From Methylocystis heyeri (GTDB taxonomy: Bacteria > Pseudomonadota > Alphaproteobacteria > Rhizobiales > Beijerinckiaceae): a DNA stretch of 64,000 nucleotides. The DNA is taken from contig NZ_CP046052.1 of the NCBI RefSeq assembly GCF_004802635.2, positions 2,976,001 to 3,040,000 of the forward strand. Reading direction: 5' to 3'. The position numbers and the translations under genes are program-made. This document shows positions 33,852 to 43,455 of this stretch, one piece after another. A model generated the notes under the pieces. That model was not told the DNA's origin, searched no databases, and worked only from the letters and a program-made list of their open reading frames with translations. The first letter of the stretch is position 1. Every line of letters begins with the position of its first letter.

Positions 33852-35071
33852 GAGGCCTCCGGCTCGCCGGACAGAGCGATGGATTGGGCTCCGTCCCGGC
33901 CCGCTTGCGTCGCTTTCGGCAACAGCCTGACGTTCATCTTCAGCATGCTCAACAGGAAGCTCGACAGAATAACCTCGAAACCCAGCGACAGCGAAAGCGA
34001 AGAGCTGATCACGACGCGCGTCACGCGCTCGACGTCGAGCGCGCCGAATTGCGCCTCCCGCCATATGCCGAAAGCCGTCAGGAACAACCAGGCCCCTATT
34101 CCGAGCAACAGGGCGCCCGCCAGAATGCCTCGCTCCAGGCTGAATATCCGCTCGAAGCGACTGGGGCGGAGCGGCTTGGGAAACAAACCTTCCTGAATGG
34201 CGTAAGCGCGCGAGAGCAGGGCGAATAGAATCGACTGGAACCCGATCTCGATCATGGCGGCGCAATAGATCAAAGTATCCAAGGAAAGACGCGCGCCGAA
34301 GATGTGAATAGGACTCGTGAGCAGCCACCCTCCCAGAAGAGCGCCGGCGACCATCAGGAACAGGCCAGGATAAAGAAACAGCCAGTCCGGACTGAACAGC
34401 AGCAGGAATCGCAGATGCCGCCAGCCGTCGCGAAACGGGCGCAGATGCGGAGCTCGCGAGCGCCCGTCGCGGCTCAAGGTGGTCGGGACCTCGACGATAT
34501 TCATATTCAACAGGGTCGCCTTGACCACCATCTCCGAGGCGAACTCCATGCCCGTGGTTCTAAGGTCCATGCGGAAAAACGCCTCTCTCGAGAATGCGCG
34601 CAATCCGCAATGGAAATCCCTTATCGGCGCTGCAAACAGAAACCGGCCCAATCCAGAGAGCGCCGGATTGCCGATATATCTGTTCTTCCATGGCATCGCT
34701 CCCGGAGCCATTTCACCGAGAAACCGGTTGCCCATGACGAGGTCGGCTCCCTCGCGCAGCTTCGCCACGAAGAGAGCCAGATCGCCGAAGTCGTAACTGT
34801 CGTCGCTATCGCCCATGACGCAGTATCTGCCGCGGGAAGCGGCGATGGCGCCGCCGAGCGCCGCACCGTAACCCTTTATCGAAACATTGACCACTTGCGC
34901 TCCGCATCGACGCGCGATCTCGACGGATCCGTCGGTCGAACCATTGTCTCCGATTATGATTTCTCCGCTGGCGCCCGAACGCTGCAGGAAGTCCTTCGCC
35001 TTGGCGATGCAGCGCTCGAGCGTTTCCGCTTCATTGAGGCACGGCATGACGATGCTCAGTTCGACGCACAT
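33839..35071 (-). CDS. Family 2 glycosyltransferase, polyprenyl-phosphate type, with membrane tail
   Basis: 410 aa. The N-terminal GT-A domain has SIVMPCLNEAETLERCIAKA, IIIGDNGSTDGSVEIA and the metal motif MGDSDDSYDF; KGYGAALGGAIAAS is typical of dolichol/polyprenyl-phosphate mannosyl or glucosyl transferases. At least four transmembrane helices follow residue 230. The start at 35071 has GGAG 6-7 nt upstream. It probably makes the lipid-linked sugar donor used by the GT-C enzyme four genes on. Confidence 0.88.
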   Translation of the reverse strand: MCVELSIVMPCLNEAETLERCIAKAKDFLQRSGASGEIIIGDNGSTDGSVEIARRCGAQVVNVSIKGYGAALGGAIAASRGRYCVMGDSDDSYDFGDLALFVAKLREGADLVMGNRFLGEMAPGAMPWKNRYIGNPALSGLGRFLFAAPIRDFHCGLRAFSREAFFRMDLRTTGMEFASEMVVKATLLNMNIVEVPTTLSRDGRSRAPHLRPFRDGWRHLRFLLLFSPDWLFLYPGLFLMVAGALLGGWLLTSPIHIFGARLSLDTLIYCAAMIEIGFQSILFALLSRAYAIQEGLFPKPLRPSRFERIFSLERGILAGALLLGIGAWLFLTAFGIWREAQFGALDVERVTRVVISSSLSLSLGFEVILSSFLLSMLKMNVRLLPKATQAGRDGAQSIALSGEPEASCTM

Positions 35072-35227
35072 GAGCGCTCCCCATGTAGTAGGGTCTTGCA
35101 TCCGCGATGAAACATCGATGAAGGCTCGGCGCTCGCATTGCGGGCTTGTCGCGACGGGATGTCGCGAGATAAGACTGAGAGTTCAGGGGCGAAGTCGAGC
35201 GCTGCGAAACGAAGCGAGGGGGATGAT

Positions 35228-35470
35228 ATGGCCGACGCCGTGATCTTTGACAGGCTCGTTGAGATCATCCGAACGATCGTCGGCGACCATGAGACGCCGA
35301 TCCATCCGGAAACCAAAGCGTCGGACGTGCCGCAATGGGATTCGATGGCGCATATCAGTATCGTCGTCGCCGCCGAATCCGTGTTCAAGGTCAAGTTTCG
35401 CACGGCCGAGATCGAGCGCCTGCAGGTCGTGGGGGACTTTGTCGATCTGATCGAGCGCAAATCGAAATGA
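35228..35470 (+). CDS. Stand-alone acyl carrier protein
   Basis: 80 aa, acidic and helical, with the phosphopantetheine Ser S39 in PQWDSMAHISIVVAAES. GAGGGGG precedes the ATG at 35228. It is divergent from the GT2 operon and has no fatty-acid synthase genes around it. Such orphan ACPs carry acyl or amino-acyl groups for surface polymer decoration; partnership with the SGNH-like protein downstream on the other strand is an inference. Confidence 0.88.
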   Translation: MADAVIFDRLVEIIRTIVGDHETPIHPETKASDVPQWDSMAHISIVVAAESVFKVKFRTAEIERLQVVGDFVDLIERKSK

Positions 35471-35720
35471 ACCGCCCGGCGAGATCGCACCCTACGCGCC
35501 TGCTCATGCGCTTCTTTGCGAATGACGCGAAATCCGCTCGACTGGAGCGGCATTTCGTATTCGTTCGCCGCAAAAAGCGATGTCGATCGGCGATTTTTGC
35601 GGCGGTCGCTTCTGCGGATCACGAAGCAATCTCGCGGAAGCGGTACGAAACCAGCGCGGTCGGCGAGATGGCGCGCGCGAAAGCATGCGTTCAGGAAGGT
35701 TCGAAGGCGGGCCGAGCGAT

Positions 35721-36806
35721 TCATCTCGCTGTCCCCGCCTGTTCAGGCGGCGCCTGAAGCTTCAACTTCGACACGCCGGACAACATCAAATGCTGGGCGT
35801 CCATGAAATCCGAGGCGAGGATGCCCAAGGGCCTTGGATCGAAGCTGCCGATGACCGTCGCGTCCCAGCGCGCAGCAGCGGCCCGGACGTAATTTTCCAC
35901 CGCTTTCTGGCATCGGCAGACGGCGGGCGCTCTGCAGGCTGCAGGGACGCTCGGATGGTAAGGCGTGATGATGAAGGAAAGGCGGTGGCCGCGCGCCAGC
36001 AACGCGCCGATGACGGACTCGAACTCTTCCACGGTCGCCACATCGAGCGCGGGCTCTTCGGTGTTGAAGCTTCCGTCATTGACCAACCCCGGGGAAACGG
36101 GCTCCGCGTCGGAATAGGCGAACCGGCCGGACGGCAGGATGAGATCTTCGTCCTCGCGTCGGTCGGCGGCCGCGATCCCCGATTGCGCCTCTCGCTGCCT
36201 GAAGTCGGTGCGGAAGGTTTTCTTCAGCGTCGCGGCGAGATAGTCGTAACTCAGCAAGAGCGACGCGCCGGCGTGAAGCATCGGAAGGAGCGACCAGCGC
36301 GGCGGGAGGCCGAGCGCCGATCTGGCGCGATCGTAGACATCAGCATATTCATTGGCCCAGACCGGGACCGGATTGGGCCGCAGCGCCCAGGTCGGCGTCT
36401 CGATGAAGAGATGCGCGCGCTCTCGCCGCTGCGTAAACAGCTGCGCGATGATCACCATGTCTTCGAAACCGCCGGCGGGAACGGAGAGGTTCGTGACCTC
36501 CCGGCAACCTGCAAAGAGGCCCGGCGCCGTCTCCGCGTCGAATTGATAGACGTGACTGGAGCCGATGACGAAACAATCCGCCTCGCTGCGGCGGGCGAGT
36601 TCGAGCTTGATCAGCCGGGTCTGATCGGGCGTCACGAGGCCAGACGCGTTGACGCGAAGCCTCGATACGAAACTCTCGACGAGTTGGGAACCCGTGGCGC
36701 GCCTGACGAGGAACACCGCTCCGCAGTCGACGGAAAAATTGACCCATGCCGCCGCAATGAGCGTCGCAAGCGCAGCGATGATCAAGGAACAAAGCGGACC
36801 CTTCAA
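35721..36806 (-). CDS. Membrane-anchored SGNH/DltD-like protein
   Basis: About 361 aa from a TTG at 36806; the frame stays open to 36959 with atypical composition, so the start is uncertain. An N-terminal anchor (CSLIIAALATLIAAAWVNF) is followed by a periplasmic domain with DCFVIGSSHVYQFDAETAPG, where GSSH is like the first block of SGNH hydrolases, and LSFIITPYHPSVP later. Proteins of this sort often sit with MBOAT or ACP genes in O-acylation pathways. A possible 46-codon ORF (starting MPGDLAGETQRIE) ends in a TGA overlapping the TTG. Confidence 0.6.
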   Translation of the reverse strand: MKGPLCSLIIAALATLIAAAWVNFSVDCGAVFLVRRATGSQLVESFVSRLRVNASGLVTPDQTRLIKLELARRSEADCFVIGSSHVYQFDAETAPGLFAGCREVTNLSVPAGGFEDMVIIAQLFTQRRERAHLFIETPTWALRPNPVPVWANEYADVYDRARSALGLPPRWSLLPMLHAGASLLLSYDYLAATLKKTFRTDFRQREAQSGIAAADRREDEDLILPSGRFAYSDAEPVSPGLVNDGSFNTEEPALDVATVEEFESVIGALLARGHRLSFIITPYHPSVPAACRAPAVCRCQKAVENYVRAAAARWDATVIGSFDPRPLGILASDFMDAQHLMLSGVSKLKLQAPPEQAGTAR

Positions 36807-37063
36807 GGCGGCGCCGCGTCGTCCGGCCGGAGCGCCGCCGCGGACGCCAGCAAATCCATGTTCGCCCACGTCGGCTCCTTCCGATAGTCTGCAACGCAAA
36901 AGCGCTCGATGCGCTGTGTTTCGCCGGCCAGATCGCCCGGCATACAGGCCGATCGACACCTGATCGAACGCCGACGGCGCCGACTTTTCGTCCGCGCCGC
37001 CGAAATCCGGAACAGGGCAATGAGGCGGCCATGCGACACGCGAGATGTGTCACGCCGCTTTCG
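36807..37063. other. Intergenic/ambiguous start region
   Basis: About 257 bp between the beta-propeller stop and the chosen SGNH-like start. It may encode the true N-terminus of that gene or the short ORF mentioned there; I cannot decide from sequence alone. Confidence 0.35.
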
Positions 37064-38260
37064 TCACCAGCGCCGAACGACCGCAATGGAAGTGGGGAAG
37101 GCTCCGTTCGTCGTGTCCACGAGGGGCACTTGCCCGACGACCGCGTTGCTCAGCGTGTTCACCGCCGCGACGCCGTTCTGGTCGGTCGCCACATAGACGA
37201 GATTGTCGCGCGGGTCGGGGTCGGTGTCGACTTCGGTGGGGCCGGACCAGCCGTTCGGAAGGGTGATCACGGCCCGCGGCCCTCCGCTGCGAGACGAAGC
37301 ATTGAGGACGCCGATCGTGGTGAGCGGATAGTCGTCATTGCCGGTGTTGGTGACGTAGAGCTTGCTGCCATCCGGGGAGAAGGCAGGGAAGTCGGCAGAG
37401 TCGCCGCCGGTCAGGACCGTGCCCACGATCGTATTGCTCCAGGTGGAGATCACGTTCACGGTGCTTTGCTGGAACGGAATGTCGCCGTTGCCGCCGTTCT
37501 TGCAGGGGGACAGATTGGCGCTGTAGCCGTTGACCACATAGACATAGTTGCCGTCCGCGCTGGCGGCGACGCCCTGCGGGCTCGGCGGACTGACGGATTC
37601 GAGCGAAGTCGCGCTGCACCCGTCCACGGAGTCGTTCGGCGGGGTGCTCGTGCCCGGAGGATTGGTGTTGGGAAGGACGATCGTCGTGATGATCGACTTG
37701 GAGTAGGTGTTCACCACGGATACGGAGTTGTCGAAGTAATTGGTGACGTAGAGTCTGGCTCCGTTGGGTGTCACCGCCGCATAGCCAGGAGTATTGCCGA
37801 CGCCGACCGTCCCGGTCTGAGTGTGGGTATAGGTGTCGAAAAACAGCACCTGGTTGGTGTTGCCGTCGATCACGTACGCCGCGTTGCTGACGGGGCTGAA
37901 CGCCAGAAAGGTCGGGAAATTGGTACCCGCGGTTCCGACCGGGAAAGTTTGCGTCGCATAGGTGGAGGTATTGATGGCCGTGACCGTAGCGTCGCAGCCG
38001 TTGACCACCCAAACCTGAGTGCGATCCGGAGACACGCGCGCCGCCTGCGGGCAATTGCCCAATGCGATAGTCCTCACGACGCCTTGCGGAACGCCCTGCG
38101 AGTTCGTGCGCACGACGTAAGCGGTGTTGTTGCCGCCGACGACATACAAATCGTTGATCGAGGCTTGCGCCGGATCTCCGAAGCAGAACGAAACCGCTGT
38201 CGCCATGACGAGAGTCGCCCCGAAGTTCGGCGCCCCTAGATTGTATCTGAAAAGATTCAT
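37064..38260 (-). CDS. Secreted YVTN beta-propeller protein
   Basis: 398 aa. A signal peptide (FGATLVMATAVSFCFGDPAQA) precedes about seven propeller blades, each with a variant of the YVTN motif: LYVVGGNNTAYVV, VWVVNGCDATVTAINTSTYA, LYVTNYFDNSVSVVNTYSKS, VYVVNGYSANLSP, LYVTNTGNDDYPL, VYVATDQNGVAAVNTLS. Four Cys may form disulfides. GGGAG lies 6 nt before the ATG at 38260. Such proteins act as periplasmic or surface binding scaffolds; no partner is obvious. Confidence 0.85.
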   Translation of the reverse strand: MNLFRYNLGAPNFGATLVMATAVSFCFGDPAQASINDLYVVGGNNTAYVVRTNSQGVPQGVVRTIALGNCPQAARVSPDRTQVWVVNGCDATVTAINTSTYATQTFPVGTAGTNFPTFLAFSPVSNAAYVIDGNTNQVLFFDTYTHTQTGTVGVGNTPGYAAVTPNGARLYVTNYFDNSVSVVNTYSKSIITTIVLPNTNPPGTSTPPNDSVDGCSATSLESVSPPSPQGVAASADGNYVYVVNGYSANLSPCKNGGNGDIPFQQSTVNVISTWSNTIVGTVLTGGDSADFPAFSPDGSKLYVTNTGNDDYPLTTIGVLNASSRSGGPRAVITLPNGWSGPTEVDTDPDPRDNLVYVATDQNGVAAVNTLSNAVVGQVPLVDTTNGAFPTSIAVVRRW

Positions 38261-38475
38261 GCCTTGCTCCCTTGATGAAAACGAAAACGTCGACGCATTT
38301 CGAATCGAAGACCACGGCTGCCCCGGTCATGATTCGTCGAAAAGCTGCGCCCATGGACGCGCTTTCGAGGCCCTCCTTTGCGTGTGAGACGCTTCCGAAA
38401 CTGAAACGTATCGGCGCTTTGAATCACGACAGGTCGAAAAAACTTTTGCGCCGAATGCGGCAGCCCGCTCGCGTC

Positions 38476-40893
38476 TCACCGCCTCGGGCGAAGGATCGCT
38501 TTGTGCCGCGCTTCCTGACTCATGAAAGGAGTCGGACGTCCGAACAGCCAATCGTCCTGCTCGTCGCCATAGTGAGCGGAGCCCGGCTGCCCCGATTGCC
38601 CCCCTGCAAACTGCATGATTGCATCGCCCTCGTGGCCGGGCGCCACGATCATACGCGCATTGGCGGCATGCGTATCCTCGGAGACCCTCAGGCAGAAGCC
38701 GCATCCCGGAAGCGGCTGCGGCGACATATCGAGCAGCAAGTTCAGGAACGGGGCGATCGGGGAAAGGACGTGGCCCATGGCGACCCGGTTGACGCGTCCC
38801 CAGGTCAGCCGGTCCAGATCGGCGCCGCCCTGCTGCGCTTTCAGGCGCCGGGCGCTCCGAAGCAGCGCGGCCCGCAGAAAACTTCCCCAGTCCACATAAT
38901 CCGCTTCGGGAATCAATTCGGGGCGACCGGTTTCGATGATGCGCCTCACGGGATCGTCGAGCAGGCTCCATTCCAGGGAAAAATCGGGGTCCGTCTCCCG
39001 GCATCGCGCCACGACCGGCGCAAGCACGCTCTGCCTGAGTTCGACGCGGAACTCTTCGAGCAGAGGCAAGCCGAGCGATTCCGTCTCGGCCCGTCCGTCC
39101 CAGGCTTCAATATAGCGGCGGATCGAAGCGATTTCGTCATCCGCCGCGTCCGAAGTCTCGCCCGCCAGCGCTTTCAGCGCCAGATCGCGATAGTAGGCGT
39201 AGTAGGAGGAGGTCGTGTCCAGCTGCAGGGCCAGAAGATCCTTTTCGGAAACGTAATCGGCGCGCGACAATTCTTCGGCGGCGCGCCAGGCTCTGAAGCC
39301 GCCCTGATATTCGTGACCGATCACGGCTTTGAACTCGGCGGCGCCGAGCATTCTCTGATTTGTGCTGACGATGAACCCCGACGGCGGATCGACGCGGCGC
39401 GGCAGATCGTCCGGGGAGAGATAGCCCCGCCAGCCGCGGGTCCCGTCCGCCCAGCTCTCGCTGAACAGGCCGCTCGTGCCGACCCGGAGCGGTAGATGGC
39501 CCATCACCGTCCAGGCGACGTCGCCGTGATCGTCCGCCAACACCACATTGAGGGGGGGACCGCCCGCCCGTCGGAAAAGCGCAGCGGCCTCCCCGACGGA
39601 CGGCGCGGCGTCCATGTCGAGCAAAGCGAGATCGGTCGTCGCGGGATCGAGCAGCGCCGAATGCAAAGCGACCTTTTCTCCAAGCAGGCGCTCGGGCGCC
39701 ACCGGCCCCCACAGGGTCTCCTCGACCGTCAGTATCTCGCTCGAAGCGCCGCGGACCTGGATCGTCTCCGTCCGCGCGCCATAGGCGCGAAATCCGGCAG
39801 GCGTGCGATATTCGTCGGTTCGGTTCGCCTCGCCCGACAAGACGACGAGGTCGGCGACGTCCGCGCGCAGGTTGGTCAAGCCCCAGGCCACTTTTGCATT
39901 TTCGCCGGCCAGCATCAGCGGAAGGCCCGGCAGGGTCAGCCCCGCAAGTCGCGCCCCGCCATATTCGAGCTCGGCCCGATACCAGATATTCGGAACCGAC
40001 AGCGCGAGATGCATGTCGTTTGCGAGTATGGCTCTTCCATCCCTGGTTTTTTTCCCCGAGACCGCGAAGGCGTTGGAGGCCGGCGCTCTGTTTTCGCGCG
40101 CGGCGGCGCCTCCTTCGACGCGCTTGTCCCGGCTCCTGAACAAGGGCGCGAGGTCTTCGACCGGCGCGGCGCCTTCCGCGCAATATTCGGGATCTCGCGG
40201 GGCCAGCCTCTGGTTGAAACAATCCGCCTCGGGCGTAAGAAAGGCGACGACCTTGGGCGGCAGCGCGCGCCGCATGATCGTCGCGTTTCTCTCCTGGGCT
40301 TCGCCGTCCGAAATCAGGTCCTCCAGCCCCAGCAGCACGAGCAGGCTATCCTCCGCGCGCCACGGCTCCGGCCGATATCCGAGGACGTAGAATTCAAAAG
40401 GCCAGGCCCGCATCCCGGCGATCGCGCGGTTCACGCCGGCGGCGTAGGACGCCAGCGTCGATCGCTGCGGCCCGGGCAGCCGGGCCAGCGCCTCACGCGC
40501 GACGCCTTCGAGTCCCAACACACGGCTGCGCCTGTCGGAGGCGACCGTTTTCTCGCCGAATATCTCCGCGAGCCGCCCTGCAGCCCGACGGCGCAACAGA
40601 TCCATCTGGAACAGCCGATCGCCGGCCGTGACGAAACCAAGCGCGGCGAAGGCGTCGTCGCGATTGGCGGCGTGAATATGCGGCGTCGCCCGTGCGTCGA
40701 ATGCGATTTCGACCGGCGCGGAAAGTTCGACGAAGTCGAGGCCGCGATCGAGATCCGGCAGGGACAGGCGGAGGAGTCCGAGAACCGCGCCTGCGGACAG
40801 AACCGGCAAGGCCGTCGCAGCGAGAAGGAACCATCCCAGGCGTCTGGGCGCCGCCCTATTCCAAAACGGCGGCTGCGGGCAAATCGGGCGCAT
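38476..40893 (-). CDS. Penicillin acylase family (PvdQ-like) Ntn hydrolase
   Basis: 805 aa, exported: the N-terminal hydrophobic segment (LGWFLLAATALPVLSAGAVL) is followed by an alpha-subunit region with HIHAANRDDAFAALGFVTAG and DRLFQMDLLRRRAAGRLAEI. The self-cleavage site and nucleophile is S273 in ASNAFAVSG; the beta subunit continues with ANDMHLALSVPNIWYRAELE. It overlaps the exporter gene by 38 bp and follows the NRPS, as PvdQ goes with PvdE in pyoverdine maturation. It likely removes a fatty acyl group from the exported peptide in the periplasm. GGAGGAG lies upstream of the ATG. Confidence 0.88.
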   Translation of the reverse strand: MRPICPQPPFWNRAAPRRLGWFLLAATALPVLSAGAVLGLLRLSLPDLDRGLDFVELSAPVEIAFDARATPHIHAANRDDAFAALGFVTAGDRLFQMDLLRRRAAGRLAEIFGEKTVASDRRSRVLGLEGVAREALARLPGPQRSTLASYAAGVNRAIAGMRAWPFEFYVLGYRPEPWRAEDSLLVLLGLEDLISDGEAQERNATIMRRALPPKVVAFLTPEADCFNQRLAPRDPEYCAEGAAPVEDLAPLFRSRDKRVEGGAAARENRAPASNAFAVSGKKTRDGRAILANDMHLALSVPNIWYRAELEYGGARLAGLTLPGLPLMLAGENAKVAWGLTNLRADVADLVVLSGEANRTDEYRTPAGFRAYGARTETIQVRGASSEILTVEETLWGPVAPERLLGEKVALHSALLDPATTDLALLDMDAAPSVGEAAALFRRAGGPPLNVVLADDHGDVAWTVMGHLPLRVGTSGLFSESWADGTRGWRGYLSPDDLPRRVDPPSGFIVSTNQRMLGAAEFKAVIGHEYQGGFRAWRAAEELSRADYVSEKDLLALQLDTTSSYYAYYRDLALKALAGETSDAADDEIASIRRYIEAWDGRAETESLGLPLLEEFRVELRQSVLAPVVARCRETDPDFSLEWSLLDDPVRRIIETGRPELIPEADYVDWGSFLRAALLRSARRLKAQQGGADLDRLTWGRVNRVAMGHVLSPIAPFLNLLLDMSPQPLPGCGFCLRVSEDTHAANARMIVAPGHEGDAIMQFAGGQSGQPGSAHYGDEQDDWLFGRPTPFMSQEARHKAILRPRR

Positions 40894-42535
40894 GTGGCTG
40901 CAGCTCCTCCAGCTGGCCCACGGTCAGATGCAGGCGCCGGTCGCAGAAACGGAAATAACGATCGTCATGCGTGATCACGATCACGGTCTTCCCCCGCGCC
41001 TTCAAATCAGGCAGCAGGCGCCGATAGAAGAAATCGCGGAACTTCGGGTCCTGATCGGCGGCCCATTCGTCGAACAGGAAGAACGGGCTGTCCGAGAGAC
41101 AAGCGGCGAGCAAGGCGAGCCGTTTACGCTCGCCGCGCGAGAGATCGATGGTGGAGAAGCGCCCCCCGTCGATACGCAGCTTGTGATCGAGTTCGAGCAT
41201 GGCGAGCAAGGCCTCCGCTTGCTCGCGCTGGGCTCCTTCGCCGTAGCCGAGCAAGGAGTCGAAAAGATAGGAGTCGGAGAGGACGGCGGAAAAATTCTGG
41301 CGATAAGCTTCGCGATTTCCGTCCGTGACGCGTTCTCCGCCGATGCGAACCTCCCCTGTCGTCGGCGCATAGAGCCCGAGAATGACGAGCGCCAGCGTGG
41401 TCTTGCCGCTTCCGTTGCCTCCAGTCAGGAAGATCAGCTCTCCCGGGCGGATCACGAAATCGAAGGGACCGATCGGATAGCCGCCATTCTCGCCCTGCCC
41501 CTGATGGCGGTAGGTCACCCCGGCGAGCGCGAGGGTCTGCGGGCTCGCGCCCTCGACCGGCCGATCGACTGGCGCAAGGGGGTTATCGGAACTCTCCAGC
41601 CGCAGCGCCTCGATGTTTCGCAGCGCCACGACGCCTTTCGCGATCGCGGGAATCCCGTTGAAAATGACCGAGAGCGGTCCGCCGATGAACAGAATGGCGA
41701 GCGTGAAGCCGATCAACGTCGCCTGCGGCGTCTCGACCAGCCTAGCAGCGACGAAGAGGATCGCGCCGATGCAGACGTAGTAGAGCGTTTCGCTCCAGTT
41801 ATTGGCCAGGACCGCGATCACATTGGCCCTGTTGAGCCGATTTCGCAGCAATCGCGCAGTGCGCTCCAGATCCGCTTCGAGATATGCGGTCCTGCGCCTC
41901 GCATCCATCATCAGTTCTTTGTAGCCCTCGGTGAGCGCGCGAAGATGTCGAAACAGGGCGTCGTCGGTCTCCCGCGCCAGAGCGAACCAGCGCATCGCCT
42001 GCGCTTGCGCGAATTGATAGCTCAACACGCCGAACACGACGAAGAACAGAACGAAGCCCAACAACGGAAGCGAGAGATAGGCGAGGTAGCTGAAAGCTGC
42101 GACGATCTTGGCGCCCTCCACAAAAAGAAAAGGCAGGACCTCCTGCGCCGCGACGACGCTTTGCACGTCGTCGGTCAACGCCGCCATCAGCCGATGCCGT
42201 CCACAGGATTCCAGCCGATGCGCCGGGGTGTTCAAAATGCGCTGCGCCAGCCGCATCCGCAGCCTGTATTGGTTCTCCTGCGCTATTCTCGACAGAAGCG
42301 CCACCGAAACCGAGCTCGAGATCAGCGCCAGCGCACAGAGGCCTGTGAAGACGAGCGGCGTCGCGCTATCGGCGCCCTCGGCGCCTCCGGAAAGCGACCG
42401 GTTGACGAGCATCACCAGTCCCGCGCTGCTGCCCCCCGCGAGCAGGCCGGCGGCCCCAGACAGGATCAAAGCCGCTTTCGGGGCGCCGAACATCCGCCAC
42501 AGATCCAATATCGACGCCCGCGCTTCCGGTTTCAT
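40856..42535 (-). CDS. Cyclic peptide/siderophore export ABC transporter (PvdE/SyrD type)
   Basis: About 559 aa, a fused membrane and ATPase half-transporter. Six transmembrane helices are followed by the nucleotide-binding domain with Walker A LTGGNGSGKTT, signature LSRGERKRL, Walker B FFLFDEWAADQD and the switch His in VIVITHDDRYF. FDEWAADQDP is typical of the cyclic-peptide exporter family. The ATG at 42535 has GAGG about 8 nt upstream; a GTG at 42553 overlaps the NRPS stop. It should move the immature peptide across the inner membrane to the acylase. Confidence 0.93.
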   Translation of the reverse strand: MKPEARASILDLWRMFGAPKAALILSGAAGLLAGGSSAGLVMLVNRSLSGGAEGADSATPLVFTGLCALALISSSVSVALLSRIAQENQYRLRMRLAQRILNTPAHRLESCGRHRLMAALTDDVQSVVAAQEVLPFLFVEGAKIVAAFSYLAYLSLPLLGFVLFFVVFGVLSYQFAQAQAMRWFALARETDDALFRHLRALTEGYKELMMDARRRTAYLEADLERTARLLRNRLNRANVIAVLANNWSETLYYVCIGAILFVAARLVETPQATLIGFTLAILFIGGPLSVIFNGIPAIAKGVVALRNIEALRLESSDNPLAPVDRPVEGASPQTLALAGVTYRHQGQGENGGYPIGPFDFVIRPGELIFLTGGNGSGKTTLALVILGLYAPTTGEVRIGGERVTDGNREAYRQNFSAVLSDSYLFDSLLGYGEGAQREQAEALLAMLELDHKLRIDGGRFSTIDLSRGERKRLALLAACLSDSPFFLFDEWAADQDPKFRDFFYRRLLPDLKARGKTVIVITHDDRYFRFCDRRLHLTVGQLEELQPHAPDLPAAAVLE

Positions 42536-42549
42536 GATCGAAGCCTCTT

Positions 42550-43455
42550 TCACAACGGCGGATAGCGGCGCTGCGAGGCCAGCGTCAGCGCATCGTTCAC
42601 TTTTCTGTGAAGTTCAGGCTGGTCGATTATGGTCTCGTGGTCTGCCGCAATTATCTCGATCTCGACCGCACCCTCGGTCAATGCGCTCCAGTCCGTCGGT
42701 TCCGCGCCTTTCCCGAGCGATTCGTCGGCGCGCCAGCAGTGAATGGGCGCGGAGATTTTTCGCAGCGAGAGCCCCAGCATCTGCCGGTCGGAGTCCTCCT
42801 GCTCGGAGTGGAGAAATTCCATCAACTCGGCGGAGACGCCGGTCCAAAACCCGCGCTCCTGTCCCCAAAGCGCGGTCCATATGAAACATTCCTTTCGAGA
42901 CATTCGTTCGGAAGCGTCGCGAAGCTCCTTCAAGTCGGCGTCGGTCAGCAGCTCGTCGAAGTCGAGCTTCAGTCCTTTGCGGCCCCCGATGGTTTGCAGT
43001 CGCGCGAAGTCCTCCAGATAGTCCAGCGCGAGGAACCGTTCCGCCGCCGCATCCGGCTCGACAGATTCGGGCGCAGGCGCGCGCGTCGCCTCGAAAGGCG
43101 CGTCGACGAGGCCCAGAAACTCCAGCCGTTCCCCCTGCAGCTCGATTACGGACGCCATGGCGAGGGCCGTCAGGGCGCCCGAACTCCACCCCAGAAGATG
43201 GTAAGGTCCCTGCGGCTGGAGCTCGCGCATCAACGCGACGTAATCCGCGGCCATTTCCTCCATCGTGACGCCGGGCAGAGTCGGCTCCAACATCCGGCGC
43301 GACTGGAAGCCATAGACGGGCCGCGCCAGCGAGATCGCTTCTGCGAGCGGCTGGTAGCGAACGATCGAACCGCCGCCGGGATGGACGACGAAGAGCGGCG
43401 GCTCGTCACCGCCGGGCCGCATCAAGACCAAAGGAGAGCCGGCATGGTTTTGGTT
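42550..43455 (-). other. NRPS thioesterase domain
   Basis: Type I alpha/beta-hydrolase release domain: [20 protein letters not shown], nucleophile Ser in [14 protein letters not shown] (Ser codon 43183-43185) and the late His in [13 protein letters not shown]. It releases the chain by hydrolysis or cyclisation. Confidence 0.9.

Noticed and set aside
32256-34328. 690-aa version of the GMC oxidoreductase
   Set aside because: The extra N-terminal 159 residues overlap the GT2 gene and are not protein-like; the FAD motif starts at the ATG at 33851.
36803-37039. 78-codon minus-strand ORF upstream of the SGNH-like gene
   Set aside because: The N-terminal part is Arg-rich noise; only a 46-codon end could be real and it lacks a clear ribosome binding site. 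Kept as a remark in that gene entry.
37031-38239. 402-codon plus-strand frame opposite the beta-propeller gene
   Set aside because: The minus-strand reading has a signal peptide, Shine-Dalgarno and YVTN repeats; the plus-strand reading has none.
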